A stretch of 6,760 bases of DNA from CAZGQY01 sp964528035 (GCA_964528035.1 CAZGQY010000213.1:1-6760), one strand, 5' to 3'. Counted from the first letter of the stretch, positions 1 through 6,668 are shown. The notes: generated from the letters alone by a model not told the origin. Numbers and translations: made by a program.

Positions 1-568
1 CAGAGGAAAAACAAAGTAGGCATCCGAGAAATCGCGTCGAGCCATTTGAGGGAGTGGTGCGTAGCCAGCGCCGAGCTTGCGACTCGCTTATTTATCCGGG
101 AATCTTTTCAGTACCCCGGCAGGCTGGGGGTTTGCTTTGGGTTGAGTGAAGGTTCTTCAATATCTTGCACAATTGGATTCGGCTGTGTTGATTTATATGT
201 ATTGGTTTACTTGTTAATTCGGAGTTTACTGTAAACATCAACGACAACATAGTCCCGCCGGCATCCATGAAGGGATCTGTGGAAAGTCCTGAATGATCGG
301 CTTCAGTTTGTTTTCGACAGAGGTTATTTAACCGGTTTCTTGTTAGAAAGTTGGCGTGGTTGGGGGCAGGGTTCGCGCACGTTTCTAGGGTATTGCTGAT
401 TTTCTCTGGCGCAGCAATTTCATTCATTGCGCATGCTTGTGCCAGTATGAATATCGAAGCGATAGAGCCTCTGATCAAACGCTTGAGTGGTAAATTCAGC
501 ATGGCCTGTTCGCAGCTATTCATGGTTGCGCTCGTGGATTGTCTGACTGACATGCTGTTTTTATTCAC
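1..568. other. Left-flank stretch without a confident gene
   Basis: Several short frames are open here on both strands, but none gives a recognisable protein. Rightward frame 1 is open from the window edge to a TAA at 232-234, so it could be the 3' end of a gene that starts outside the window. Its translation ends in a hydrophobic run (VDLYVLVYLLIRSLL) and has no motif I know. A second rightward frame (351-605) has an unlikely Cys/Phe-rich composition. The leftward frame 568-92 is listed separately as a doubtful CDS. No tRNA, CRISPR array or IS end was seen. The stretch may be intergenic or gene remnants. Confidence 0.5.
92..568 (-). CDS. Doubtful small exported/hypothetical protein
   Basis: I do not recognise this leftward frame (158 codons, GTG start at 568). 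Two things speak for it. A purine-rich GGGGAAGG lies just upstream of the GTG. An internal Met at residue 23 begins a stretch that looks like a signal peptide: a basic part (LKRLIRG), a hydrophobic part (SIASIFILA) and a possible cleavage site AQA-CA, which is also an imperfect lipobox. Against it, the region after residue 60 or so has no fold-like pattern, is rich in Asn, Ser, Thr and Cys, and contains no known motif. If real, it would be a small secreted or lipoprotein product transcribed divergently from the aldehyde oxidoreductase operon. It may equally be a decayed gene or chance. Confidence 0.15.
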   Translation of the reverse strand: MNKNSMSVRQSTSATMNSCEQAMLNLPLKRLIRGSIASIFILAQACAMNEIAAPEKISNTLETCANPAPNHANFLTRNRLNNLCRKQTEADHSGLSTDPFMDAGGTMLSLMFTVNSELTSKPIHINQHSRIQLCKILKNLHSTQSKPPACRGTEKIPG

Positions 569-584
569 TACCTTCCCCTGCTAT

Positions 585-614
585 AGAATAGTTCTTATTC
601 CATAGCCATTGCAA
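585..614 (-). promoter_or_regulatory. Possible leftward sigma70-type promoter
   Basis: Read on the minus strand, TTGCAA (609-614) and TATTCT (585-590) each match the sigma70 -35 and -10 consensus at 4 of 6 positions and are 18 nt apart. Transcription would start near 578, almost on top of the purine-rich GGGGAAGG before the GTG at 568. That would leave nearly no leader for that start, but would suit an internal start such as the Met codon at 502. Short AT-rich matches like this are common by chance. Confidence 0.2.
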
Positions 615-700
615 TATTAGAGCCAGCCTCAAATATAACTGAAATAATATTATGTTATGACTATGTGTCGTGTGTAAAATTCACTCATTTGTTGTGATTT

Positions 701-772
701 AGCGACAGGATATCGATGTGATTGATGGGAGTACAGTGTGAATAGCCCTTTAAGCTGTCGCTGATTAGCGAC
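701..772. repeat. AGCGAC half-site cluster, possible operator
   Basis: AGCGACAG at 701-708 is matched by its exact reverse complement CTGTCGCT at 755-762. The second copy is itself half of a perfect short palindrome, GTCGCT-GATT-AGCGAC (757-772). The contexts TGATTTAGCGAC (695-706) and TGATTAGCGAC (762-772) form a near-direct repeat. There are thus three AGCGAC half-sites within 72 bp, about 160-230 bp before the aorA start. That is a plausible place for an activator or repressor to bind. The role is an inference. Confidence 0.35.
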
Positions 773-846
773 GCTGGTGATTGTTGTCGAATTATTCGTT
801 GGGGGCGAGAATATCTATCCAGGCAATTTTTGCTGTAAAACGCTTG

Positions 847-875
847 TTGCGCAAGTCTTAAGAATCGTACATTAT
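847..875 (+). promoter_or_regulatory. Weak candidate promoter for aorABC
   Basis: TTGCGC (847-852; 3 of 6 against the sigma70 -35) and CATTAT (870-875; 4 of 6 against the -10) are spaced 17 nt apart. This would give a start near 882 and a leader of about 45 nt before the aorA ATG. The match is poor, as expected only if an activator is needed. Other weak choices exist nearby, for example TTATAT at 872-877. Confidence 0.2.
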
Positions 876-916
876 ATCTGTCTACAGCGAATAGTTGCAT
901 TCACTCTACTGTGCAT

Positions 917-922
917 GGAGGA
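917..922 (+). promoter_or_regulatory. Shine-Dalgarno site that sets the aorA start
   Basis: GGAGGA is followed by a 6-nt spacer and the ATG at 929. An in-frame GTG at 911 lies before this site and would put the ribosome site inside the gene, so ATG 929 is preferred. Confidence 0.85.
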
Positions 923-928
923 ATTGGT

Positions 929-1408
929 ATGTTGAAATCTCTGCAGATCGAGCCGGAAAAGTGTACCGGTTGTTTGCAATGCGAAATGGCTTGTTCGTAT
1001 GAAAACGAAGGTATTTTTAACCCATCCAAATCGCGGATCAAGGTTTTTACCTTCCATGATCTAGGCCGATTCTCCCCTTATACCTGTACACAGTGTACAG
1101 AAGCCTGGTGTTTGCATGCCTGTCCGGTTGAAGCCATTGTTTATAATGCAGATACGGGTTGCAAAGAGATCGTCAACGATGTCTGTGTCGGTTGCAAGGT
1201 CTGTACGATTGCCTGTCCATTTGGTACGGTGAATTATGACCAGGACAGCGGCAAAGTAATCAAATGCGATTTGTGTGGCGGCGACCCCGCTTGCGCGAAA
1301 GCCTGTCCGACCGATGCAATTACCTATGTAGACGCGGATCATACCGGGCTGGAGCGGATGCGAGCTCATGCGGCGCAGCCTGTGAATCAGATGTCTACTG
1401 GAGGTTAA
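929..1408 (+). CDS. aorA: AorA-like 4x[4Fe-4S] electron-transfer subunit of aldehyde oxidoreductase
   Basis: Small cytoplasmic polyferredoxin of 159 residues, expected to carry electrons between the tungsten subunit and the flavin subunit encoded next to it. Sixteen cysteines fall into four cluster motifs: C12-x2-C-x2-C-x3-C22, C53-x2-C-x4-C-x3-C65, C86-x2-C-x2-C-x3-C96 and C113-x2-C-x5-C-x3-C126. The spacing is that of the DmsB/HybA-like ferredoxin family, with clusters probably shared between N- and C-terminal halves. An extra Cys78 is not needed for a cluster. There is no Tat or Sec signal, which fits a soluble enzyme. The size (about 17 kDa) matches AorA of Aromatoleum aromaticum. Its last two codons overlap the ribosome site of the next gene and only 2 nt separate them, so translation is probably coupled. 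Such subunits resemble many other Fe-S proteins, and it is the neighbours that make the AorA name secure. Confidence 0.88.
   Translation: MLKSLQIEPEKCTGCLQCEMACSYENEGIFNPSKSRIKVFTFHDLGRFSPYTCTQCTEAWCLHACPVEAIVYNADTGCKEIVNDVCVGCKVCTIACPFGTVNYDQDSGKVIKCDLCGGDPACAKACPTDAITYVDADHTGLERMRAHAAQPVNQMSTGG
1400..1405 (+). promoter_or_regulatory. Shine-Dalgarno site of aorB, embedded in the aorA 3' end
   Basis: GGAGGT encodes the C-terminal Gly-Gly of AorA and lies 5 nt before the ATG at 1411. It selects this start over an in-frame ATG at 1264 that lies deep inside aorA. Confidence 0.85.
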
Positions 1409-1410
1409 TC

Positions 1411-3261
1411 ATGGCTTGGACTGGATATATTTTGCGAGTGGATCTGACTTCGGGTGACTGCCAGCGTGAGTTATTGAACATGGACTGGGCAGCACAGTAT
1501 CTGGGTCAGCGTGGGCTGGCCAGTAAATATTTAAGCGAAGAAATTGACCCCGCAATCGATGCATTGTCTGCAGACAATAAATTGATCATGGCGACCGGGC
1601 CGCTGACCGGAACAATGGCGTCAACAGGTGGGCGTTATTCGGTGATTACCAAGAGTCCATTGACCGGTGCTATTGCCTGTTCAAATTCGGGTGGGTTTAT
1701 TGGTGCCGAGATCAAATCCGCGGGTTGGGATATGATTATTTTCGAAGGCCGTGCGGAGCAGCCGGTCTATCTTTATCTTGAAAATGAAAAAGCCGAATTA
1801 ATCAATGCCGAGAATTTGTGGGGTAAATCGGTATGGGAAACCGACGAATTTCTGCACTCTAAGCATCAGGATCCTTTGCTCAGGATTTCAACCATTGGAC
1901 GATCCGCAGAACAGGGGTGTTTGTACGCGGGGATCATCAATGATCTGCACCGGGCAGCAGGGCGCTCTGGTGTGGGTACAGTTATGGCGTCAAAAAACCT
2001 AAAAGCGGTGGCGGTACGCGGAACTCGCGGCGTCGGCAATATAAAGAATCCGCAGGCGTTTATGCAGGCGACAGCAGCGGGTAAAAAAGTATTGGCAGAC
2101 AATGCGGTTACCGGAGAAGGTATGCCCAAATACGGGACCCAGGTTTTGATGAATATCATCAATGAAATCGGTGCGATGCCAACCCGTAATATGCAGGAAG
2201 TTGAGTTCGAAGGGGCTGAAAAAATTTCCGGTGAAGCCATGCATGAACCGCGTGAAAGCGATGGTAAGCCCAATCTGGTCACCAACGCGGCCTGTTTTGG
2301 CTGCACCATAGCCTGTGGCCGTATCTCGACAATCGACCAGGGGCATTACACCATCGAGAACAAACCAGAATACTGGGGAGCATCGGGCGGCTTGGAATAT
2401 GAAGCTGCATGGGCCTTGGGTAGCGATACCGGTGTGGATGACATAGATGCACTAACCTATGCAAATTATTTATGCAATGAGGACGGTTTTGACCCGATTT
2501 CATTTGGATCAACGCTTGCGGCTGCTATGGAACTGTTTGAAATGGGCGTGATTACATTAGAAGATACCGGGGGAATTGAATTAAAATTCGGTTCAGCAAA
2601 GGCCTTGACTACGATGGCTGAATTGACGGCAAAAGGCGAAGGTTTTGGCCGGGTGTTGGGTTTGGGCTCAAAACGCCTGTGTGAAAAATACGGTCATTCG
2701 GATTTATCAATGACAGTCAAAGGTCAGGAATTCCCGGCCTACGATCCTCGCGGAGTTCAGGGCATGGGTTTGGCATATGCGACCTCTAATCGCGGTGCCT
2801 GTCATCTTCGTGGCTATAGTATATCTTCGGAAGTACTGGGTATCCCCGAGAAAACCGATCCATTGGTAACAGAAGGTAAGCCTGCTCTGGTTAAAGCTTT
2901 CCAGGATGCTACCGCGGCGGTGGATTCAGCGGGAATTTGTGTGTTTACAACATTCGCATGGACTTTGGAGGATATTGCACCACAAATTGCCGCAGCCTGT
3001 GAGGGTGAGTGGACAGTGGATTCTTTACTTGAAGCGGGCGAACGTATCTGGAACCTGGAAAGAAAATTTAATATGGCGGCAGGTCTGACGGGTAAAGACG
3101 ATACTTTACCTAAGCGCATGCTGAAGGATGCAGCAAAAACTGGCCCGGCAAAAGGACGCGTGAACGATTTACATAAAATGCTGCCCGAATATTATCAGTT
3201 GCGCGGTTGGAGCAGCGACGGTGTGCCGACTCAGGAAACACTCGATCGATTAGCTGTTTAA
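1411..3261 (+). CDS. aorB: Tungsten-dependent aldehyde:ferredoxin oxidoreductase, large catalytic subunit (AorB-like)
   Basis: Full-length AFOR-family enzyme (616 residues; family about 600-620) that oxidises aldehydes to carboxylic acids at a tungsten bound by two pyranopterins. The N-terminal pterin-binding domain shows GPLTGT (63-68), STGGRYSVITKSPLTG (71-86) and SNSGG (91-95), followed by AGRSGVGTVMASKNLKA (183-199). The [4Fe-4S] ligands are C295, C298, C302 (C-x2-C-x3-C) and C510 in DSAGIC (505-510), matching Cys288/291/295/494 of the Pyrococcus furiosus enzyme. GLEYE (327-331) fits the conserved glutamate region near the metal. DPRG (445-448) and GACHLRG (462-468) fit the cofactor site, with H465 the likely counterpart of Pyrococcus His448. 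The first pterin motif reads N356-EDGFD, where the Pyrococcus pattern is D-x2-G-L-C/D. The catalytic gene is flanked by its ferredoxin and flavin partners, so the physiological acceptor is probably NAD+ rather than free ferredoxin. Metal (W rather than Mo) and substrate range are inferred from the family. Confidence 0.93.
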   Translation: MAWTGYILRVDLTSGDCQRELLNMDWAAQYLGQRGLASKYLSEEIDPAIDALSADNKLIMATGPLTGTMASTGGRYSVITKSPLTGAIACSNSGGFIGAEIKSAGWDMIIFEGRAEQPVYLYLENEKAELINAENLWGKSVWETDEFLHSKHQDPLLRISTIGRSAEQGCLYAGIINDLHRAAGRSGVGTVMASKNLKAVAVRGTRGVGNIKNPQAFMQATAAGKKVLADNAVTGEGMPKYGTQVLMNIINEIGAMPTRNMQEVEFEGAEKISGEAMHEPRESDGKPNLVTNAACFGCTIACGRISTIDQGHYTIENKPEYWGASGGLEYEAAWALGSDTGVDDIDALTYANYLCNEDGFDPISFGSTLAAAMELFEMGVITLEDTGGIELKFGSAKALTTMAELTAKGEGFGRVLGLGSKRLCEKYGHSDLSMTVKGQEFPAYDPRGVQGMGLAYATSNRGACHLRGYSISSEVLGIPEKTDPLVTEGKPALVKAFQDATAAVDSAGICVFTTFAWTLEDIAPQIAAACEGEWTVDSLLEAGERIWNLERKFNMAAGLTGKDDTLPKRMLKDAAKTGPAKGRVNDLHKMLPEYYQLRGWSSDGVPTQETLDRLAV

Positions 3262-3262
3262 C

Positions 3263-3269
3263 AGGGAGG
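3263..3269 (+). promoter_or_regulatory. Shine-Dalgarno site of aorC
   Basis: AGGGAGG lies in the 13-nt gap after the aorB stop, with a 5-nt spacer to the ATG at 3275. All three aor genes thus have near-consensus sites, suggesting strong, balanced translation. Confidence 0.8.
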
Positions 3270-3274
3270 CGGCT

Positions 3275-4555
3275 ATGCGACACGTTATCATTGGTGCTGG
3301 ACCTGCGGGAGTGATTGCAGCAGAAACTTTGCGGTCACTTGATGCTGACTGTGAAATTGTGATTATCGGCGAAGAACCGGAGCAACCTTATTCACGTATG
3401 GCCTTGCCCTATTATCTGGTTAAGCAAATTCCAGAGCAGGGAACTCATTTACGAAAATCAGCAGACCATTATGATCAGAAAAATATTGAGCTGATTACTG
3501 CATTTGTGCGCAGTATTGATCCTGAGTCCCGGTCTTTGACTTTGGCAAATGGTACCGAAATCAAATTCGATAAGTGTTTGGTCGCAACGGGCTCGAGTCC
3601 GGTTTCGCCTCCCATACCCGGCATGGATCTACCGGGAATAACTCCCTGCTGGACTTTGGCCGATGCCCGCAATATTGCTGCACACGCTAAACCTGGAGCA
3701 AAAGTATTATTAATGGGCGCCGGATTTATTGGTTGTATTATCCTGGAAGCCCTGGCAAAAAGTGGCGCCGATCTGACTGTGGTTGAAATGGGAGATCGTA
3801 TGGTTCCCAGAATGATGAACGAAAAAGCGGGGAATTTGATCAAACAGTGGTGCCAGAGCAAAGGTGTGACAGTACATACTTCAACCCAGGTGGTTCGTAT
3901 TGATGCAGATCAGGAAAATGGATCGGGACAGCCACTCAGTGTGGTGCTGGACAATGGTCAAGCGATTACCAGCGATCTGGTGGTTTCCGCAACTGGCGTT
4001 CGTCCCAATATTGATTTTTTATCCGGGAGTGGCGTTGAGATAGATCAAGGCATTGTCATCAATCGAAATATGCAAAGCAATATGCCGCATATTTATGCGG
4101 CCGGTGATGTGGCGCAGGGGTTGGATTTTTCAACTGGTGGCTATTCTGTTCAGGCGATACAGCCAACAGCCAGTGAGCATGGACAGATTGCAGCCAGGAA
4201 TATGGCAGGGTTAGGTCAGGCTGTGCACAGGGGTAGTGTGAACATGAATGTTTTGGATACTCTGGGTTTAATCTCGAGTTCCTTTGGTTTATGGATGGGC
4301 GTTGATGGTGGGGATTCGGCAGAACTCTATAATCCTGAGCGTTATCGGTATCTGAATTTGCAATTTAAAGATGATTGTATTGTCGGCGCTACGGCGTTGG
4401 GCCTTACACAGCACGTCGGTGTTTTACGTGGATTGATACAAAGCCGGGTTAAACTGGGTGTCTGGAAGTCAAAATTAATACAGGATCCCAGTCGAATTAT
4501 GGAAGCTTATCTTGCCAACACACAGGCCATAGGGTTTAATTCGAAGTTAATGTGA
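3275..4555 (+). CDS. aorC: FAD-dependent NAD(P)H oxidoreductase subunit of aldehyde oxidoreductase (AorC-like)
   Basis: Flavoprotein of 426 residues from the pyridine nucleotide-disulfide oxidoreductase superfamily (NADH:acceptor/rubredoxin-reductase-like branch). The FAD-binding Rossmann motif GAGPAG is at 7-12, with PYSRMALPYYL (38-48) near the flavin and ATGSSP (104-109). The NAD-binding motif GAGFIG is at 148-153. Its second strand ends in acidic E171, which favours NAD over NADP. A second FAD contact, YAAGDVA, is at 274-280. Residues from about 320 form the C-terminal interface-type domain. No redox-active CxxxxC pair is seen, so it is not a disulfide reductase. In the Aromatoleum AorABC enzyme this subunit takes electrons from the ferredoxin subunit and reduces NAD+. 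The same role is inferred here from size and gene order. No signal peptide or membrane segment is present. The reading frame is intact, and the gene is followed at 17 nt by the long palindrome. Confidence 0.88.
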   Translation: MRHVIIGAGPAGVIAAETLRSLDADCEIVIIGEEPEQPYSRMALPYYLVKQIPEQGTHLRKSADHYDQKNIELITAFVRSIDPESRSLTLANGTEIKFDKCLVATGSSPVSPPIPGMDLPGITPCWTLADARNIAAHAKPGAKVLLMGAGFIGCIILEALAKSGADLTVVEMGDRMVPRMMNEKAGNLIKQWCQSKGVTVHTSTQVVRIDADQENGSGQPLSVVLDNGQAITSDLVVSATGVRPNIDFLSGSGVEIDQGIVINRNMQSNMPHIYAAGDVAQGLDFSTGGYSVQAIQPTASEHGQIAARNMAGLGQAVHRGSVNMNVLDTLGLISSSFGLWMGVDGGDSAELYNPERYRYLNLQFKDDCIVGATALGLTQHVGVLRGLIQSRVKLGVWKSKLIQDPSRIMEAYLANTQAIGFNSKLM

Positions 4556-4571
4556 TAGGGTCAGTAGTATT

Positions 4572-4674
4572 AGGGTGTAAGATTTTAATTACTCAGGACG
4601 CGTGAATACATCCCTGTAAGCTCTGCTGCAACGTCCCTGTTGCAGAAGCCTGAGTAATTAAAATCTTACACCCT
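4572..4674. repeat. 103-bp structured palindrome with perfect 26-bp arms and two inner hairpins
   Basis: The left arm (4572-4597, starting AGGGTGTAAG and ending ACTCAGG) and the right arm (4649-4674) are exact reverse complements. The 51-nt centre holds two smaller hairpins. TACA/TGTA (4607-4610 with 4615-4618) encloses TCCC. CTGCAACG/TGTTGCAG (4626-4633 with 4638-4645, one G-T closing pair) also encloses TCCC and can extend to 4623/4648 across one G-A mismatch. In RNA this gives a long stem topped by two hairpins. It ends just before CTTTTAG, so it may terminate or attenuate aorABC transcription or protect its 3' end, although the U-tract is short. The layout resembles interspersed palindromic/MITE-like elements of gammaproteobacteria. 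No clear target-site duplication is visible. Confidence 0.85.
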
Positions 4675-4727
4675 CTTTTAGAATTTGTGGTAAGTCCTTT
4701 TTTTGCCCCCGAACAAGAGAGAATTCA

Positions 4728-6668
4728 ATGTCAGAATCAACTGTCCATTTTGTTTCACAATCCGCAGAAGCCAGGGCTCATTTGAATTATGAGCAATACC
4801 GGGAAATGTATGACAGATCCATACTGGAGCCTGATGCATTCTGGGCAGAACAGGCCGATCAATTTGTCACCTGGACAAAGCGCTGGGAAAGTGTGCAGAA
4901 CTGTGATTTTGAAACGGCCGATATAAAATGGTTTGAGGGCGCGACACTGAATGTCTCGTATAACTGCCTGGATCGACACCTGCAGTCGCGGGGTGATCAG
5001 GTTGCGATTATCTGGGAGGGAGACGATCCCGGTCAGGACAAAAAAATAACTTATTCGCAGCTACACGAACAAGTCTGTCGATTTGCTAATGTACTCAAAA
5101 GTCGTGGTGTGCAAAAAGGTGATCGGGTATCTGTTTATATGCCGATGGTGCCGGAAGCGGCCATTGCCATGTTGGCTTGCACACGGATAGGTGCGGTTCA
5201 TTCTGTGGTTTTTGGTGGCTTTTCGCCGGACGCGTTAAAGGATCGAATATTGGATTCGGATTGTCAGGTATTGATTACTGCTGATGAAGGGGTGCGCGGT
5301 GGGCGCACTGTAGCGTTGAAAGCCAATGCCGATAAAGCCCTGGATTCCTGCCCGAATGTGCATAGTGTTATTGTCGTCAAAGTAACCGGAGCAGAAACTT
5401 CCTGGCATGACGGACGCGATGTGGATTACTCAGAAGCGGTTAGACAGGTAGACCCGTTCTGTGAACCTGAAGAAATGAACGCAGAAGACCCTTTGTTCAT
5501 TCTGTATACCTCGGGTTCAACGGGTAAACCAAAAGGTGTCCTGCATACCACTGGAGGCTATTTATTGTTCGCAGCCATGACCCACAAATATATTTTCGAT
5601 TATCACGATGGCGATGTGTATTGGTGTACAGCGGATGTTGGCTGGGTGACCGGTCATTCTTATATTATTTACGGGCCGCTTTGTAATGGTGCCATTACCT
5701 TAATGTTTGAAGGTGTGCCGACTTATCCGGATGCCGGAAGATTTTGGCAGGTTATTGACAAACATCAGGTCAATATTTTTTATACTGCACCGACTGCTAT
5801 TCGAGCATTAATGGGACAGGGGGACGATTATGTGAATCGATCCAGTCGCAAAAGTCTTAGAATATTAGGCTCAGTAGGCGAGCCCATTAATCCGGAAGCC
5901 TGGGAATGGTATTACCAGGTCGTTGGTGACAGCCGCTGTCCGTTGGTGGACACCTGGTGGCAGACAGAAACCGGTGGAATACTCATTACGCCTTTACCGG
6001 GAGTCACTGCATTGAAACCCGGATCAGCGACATTACCCTTTTTTGGTGTGGAGCCGGCATTGGTTAATGATCAGGGCGAAGAACAACATGGAATAACGTC
6101 CGGGAACCTGGTGGTTAAACGTTCCTGGCCGGGACAGATGCGTACTCTTTATGGTGATCATAAGCGTTTTCATGAGGCTTATTTCAAGATGTATCCCGGC
6201 CAGTATTTCAGTGGTGACGGTGCGCGTCGTGACCAGGATGGGTACTATTGGGTGACAGGACGGGTTGACGATGTCATCAATGTTTCCGGTCATCGCATGG
6301 GCACTGCCGAAGTGGAAAGTGCTTTGGTATTACATCCTGCAGTCACTGAAGCCGCTGTGGTGGGTTATCCCCACGATATTAAAGGTCAGGGCATTTATGC
6401 CTATATAACATTAATGTCCGATTTGAGTCCATCAGATGATTTGCGCGCAGAATTGATTGGCCATGTGAGAAAGGAAATTGGGGCGATTGCGAGTCCGGAT
6501 ATTCTCCAGTGGGCTCCGGGTTTGCCGAAAACCCGTTCCGGTAAAATTATGCGGCGAATTCTTCGCAAAGTAGCCGCCAATGAACTGGATAATCTCGGTG
6601 ATACCAGTACTTTGGCGGATCCTGGTGTGGTTGATGAGTTGATTGGAAATCGAGTGAATAAGGGTTGA
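4728..6668 (+). CDS. acsA: Acetyl-CoA synthetase (AMP-forming)
   Basis: Cytoplasmic ligase that makes acetyl-CoA from acetate, ATP and CoA by way of acetyl-AMP. Its 646 residues are close to the 652 typical of enterobacterial Acs. The N-terminal ACAS domain is followed by the ATP loop YTSGSTGKPKG (260-270), WVTGH (306-310), DTWWQTETGG (408-417), the hinge region GRVDDVINVSGHR (511-523) and the C-terminal PKTRSGKIMRR (600-610). The acetate-pocket residues V307, T308, V383 and W411 match V310, T311, V386 and W414 of Salmonella Acs. The Trp in particular marks acetate rather than longer acids. K606 is the catalytic lysine and the usual target of reversible acetylation. ATG 4728 follows a modest purine-rich AGAGAG (4717-4722). 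The gene is 172 nt from aorC beyond the palindrome, so it may have its own promoter, though I found no clear one. It would consume acetate made by aldehyde oxidation. Confidence 0.96.
   Translation: MSESTVHFVSQSAEARAHLNYEQYREMYDRSILEPDAFWAEQADQFVTWTKRWESVQNCDFETADIKWFEGATLNVSYNCLDRHLQSRGDQVAIIWEGDDPGQDKKITYSQLHEQVCRFANVLKSRGVQKGDRVSVYMPMVPEAAIAMLACTRIGAVHSVVFGGFSPDALKDRILDSDCQVLITADEGVRGGRTVALKANADKALDSCPNVHSVIVVKVTGAETSWHDGRDVDYSEAVRQVDPFCEPEEMNAEDPLFILYTSGSTGKPKGVLHTTGGYLLFAAMTHKYIFDYHDGDVYWCTADVGWVTGHSYIIYGPLCNGAITLMFEGVPTYPDAGRFWQVIDKHQVNIFYTAPTAIRALMGQGDDYVNRSSRKSLRILGSVGEPINPEAWEWYYQVVGDSRCPLVDTWWQTETGGILITPLPGVTALKPGSATLPFFGVEPALVNDQGEEQHGITSGNLVVKRSWPGQMRTLYGDHKRFHEAYFKMYPGQYFSGDGARRDQDGYYWVTGRVDDVINVSGHRMGTAEVESALVLHPAVTEAAVVGYPHDIKGQGIYAYITLMSDLSPSDDLRAELIGHVRKEIGAIASPDILQWAPGLPKTRSGKIMRRILRKVAANELDNLGDTSTLADPGVVDELIGNRVNKG

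Larger units (their letters stand above)
569..928. other. Intergenic/control region upstream of the aldehyde oxidoreductase operon
   Basis: About 350 bp with no convincing gene. It is AT-rich near 610-660, including a 10-bp perfect palindrome ATAATATTAT at 644-653. From about 695 to 772 it has repeated AGCGAC half-sites (separate entry). Nearer the operon are a self-complementary TTGCGCAA (847-854) and a CTTAAG (857-862). The leftward frame 900-685 has no ribosome site or motif that supports it. The length and repeated sites suggest regulated transcription of aorABC, but no regulator gene is in the window. Confidence 0.55.

Noticed and set aside
114..129. GC-rich hairpin CCCCGG...CTGGGG as a terminator
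   Set aside because: The stem is only 6 bp with a G-T pair, and no run of T follows on either strand.
821..836. Possible sigma54 promoter (AGGCAATTTTTGCT)
   Set aside because: GG (822-823) and GC (832-833) are separated by 8 nt, not the required 10, and the -24 element lacks TGGCAC.
847..862. TTGCGCAA and CTTAAG self-complementary sites as an FNR-type or other defined operator
   Set aside because: They do not fit TTGAT-N4-ATCAA or another consensus I know. Short palindromes of this size occur by chance.
685..900. Leftward 71-codon frame in the intergenic region
   Set aside because: No ribosome site or recognisable motif, and it covers the region where the aor control sites are expected.
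911..928. GTG 911 as the aorA start
   Set aside because: It would place the GGAGGA ribosome site inside the gene and add six residues absent from the typical start just before the first cluster.
1264..1410. Longer AorB start at the in-frame ATG 1264
   Set aside because: The extra 49 residues overlap aorA in another frame, look like out-of-frame Arg/Ser-rich translation and have no ribosome site. ATG 1411 has GGAGGT and gives the normal family N-terminus.
4698..4704. Run of seven T as a rho-independent terminator
   Set aside because: No GC-rich stem lies directly before it. The palindrome ends 24 nt upstream.
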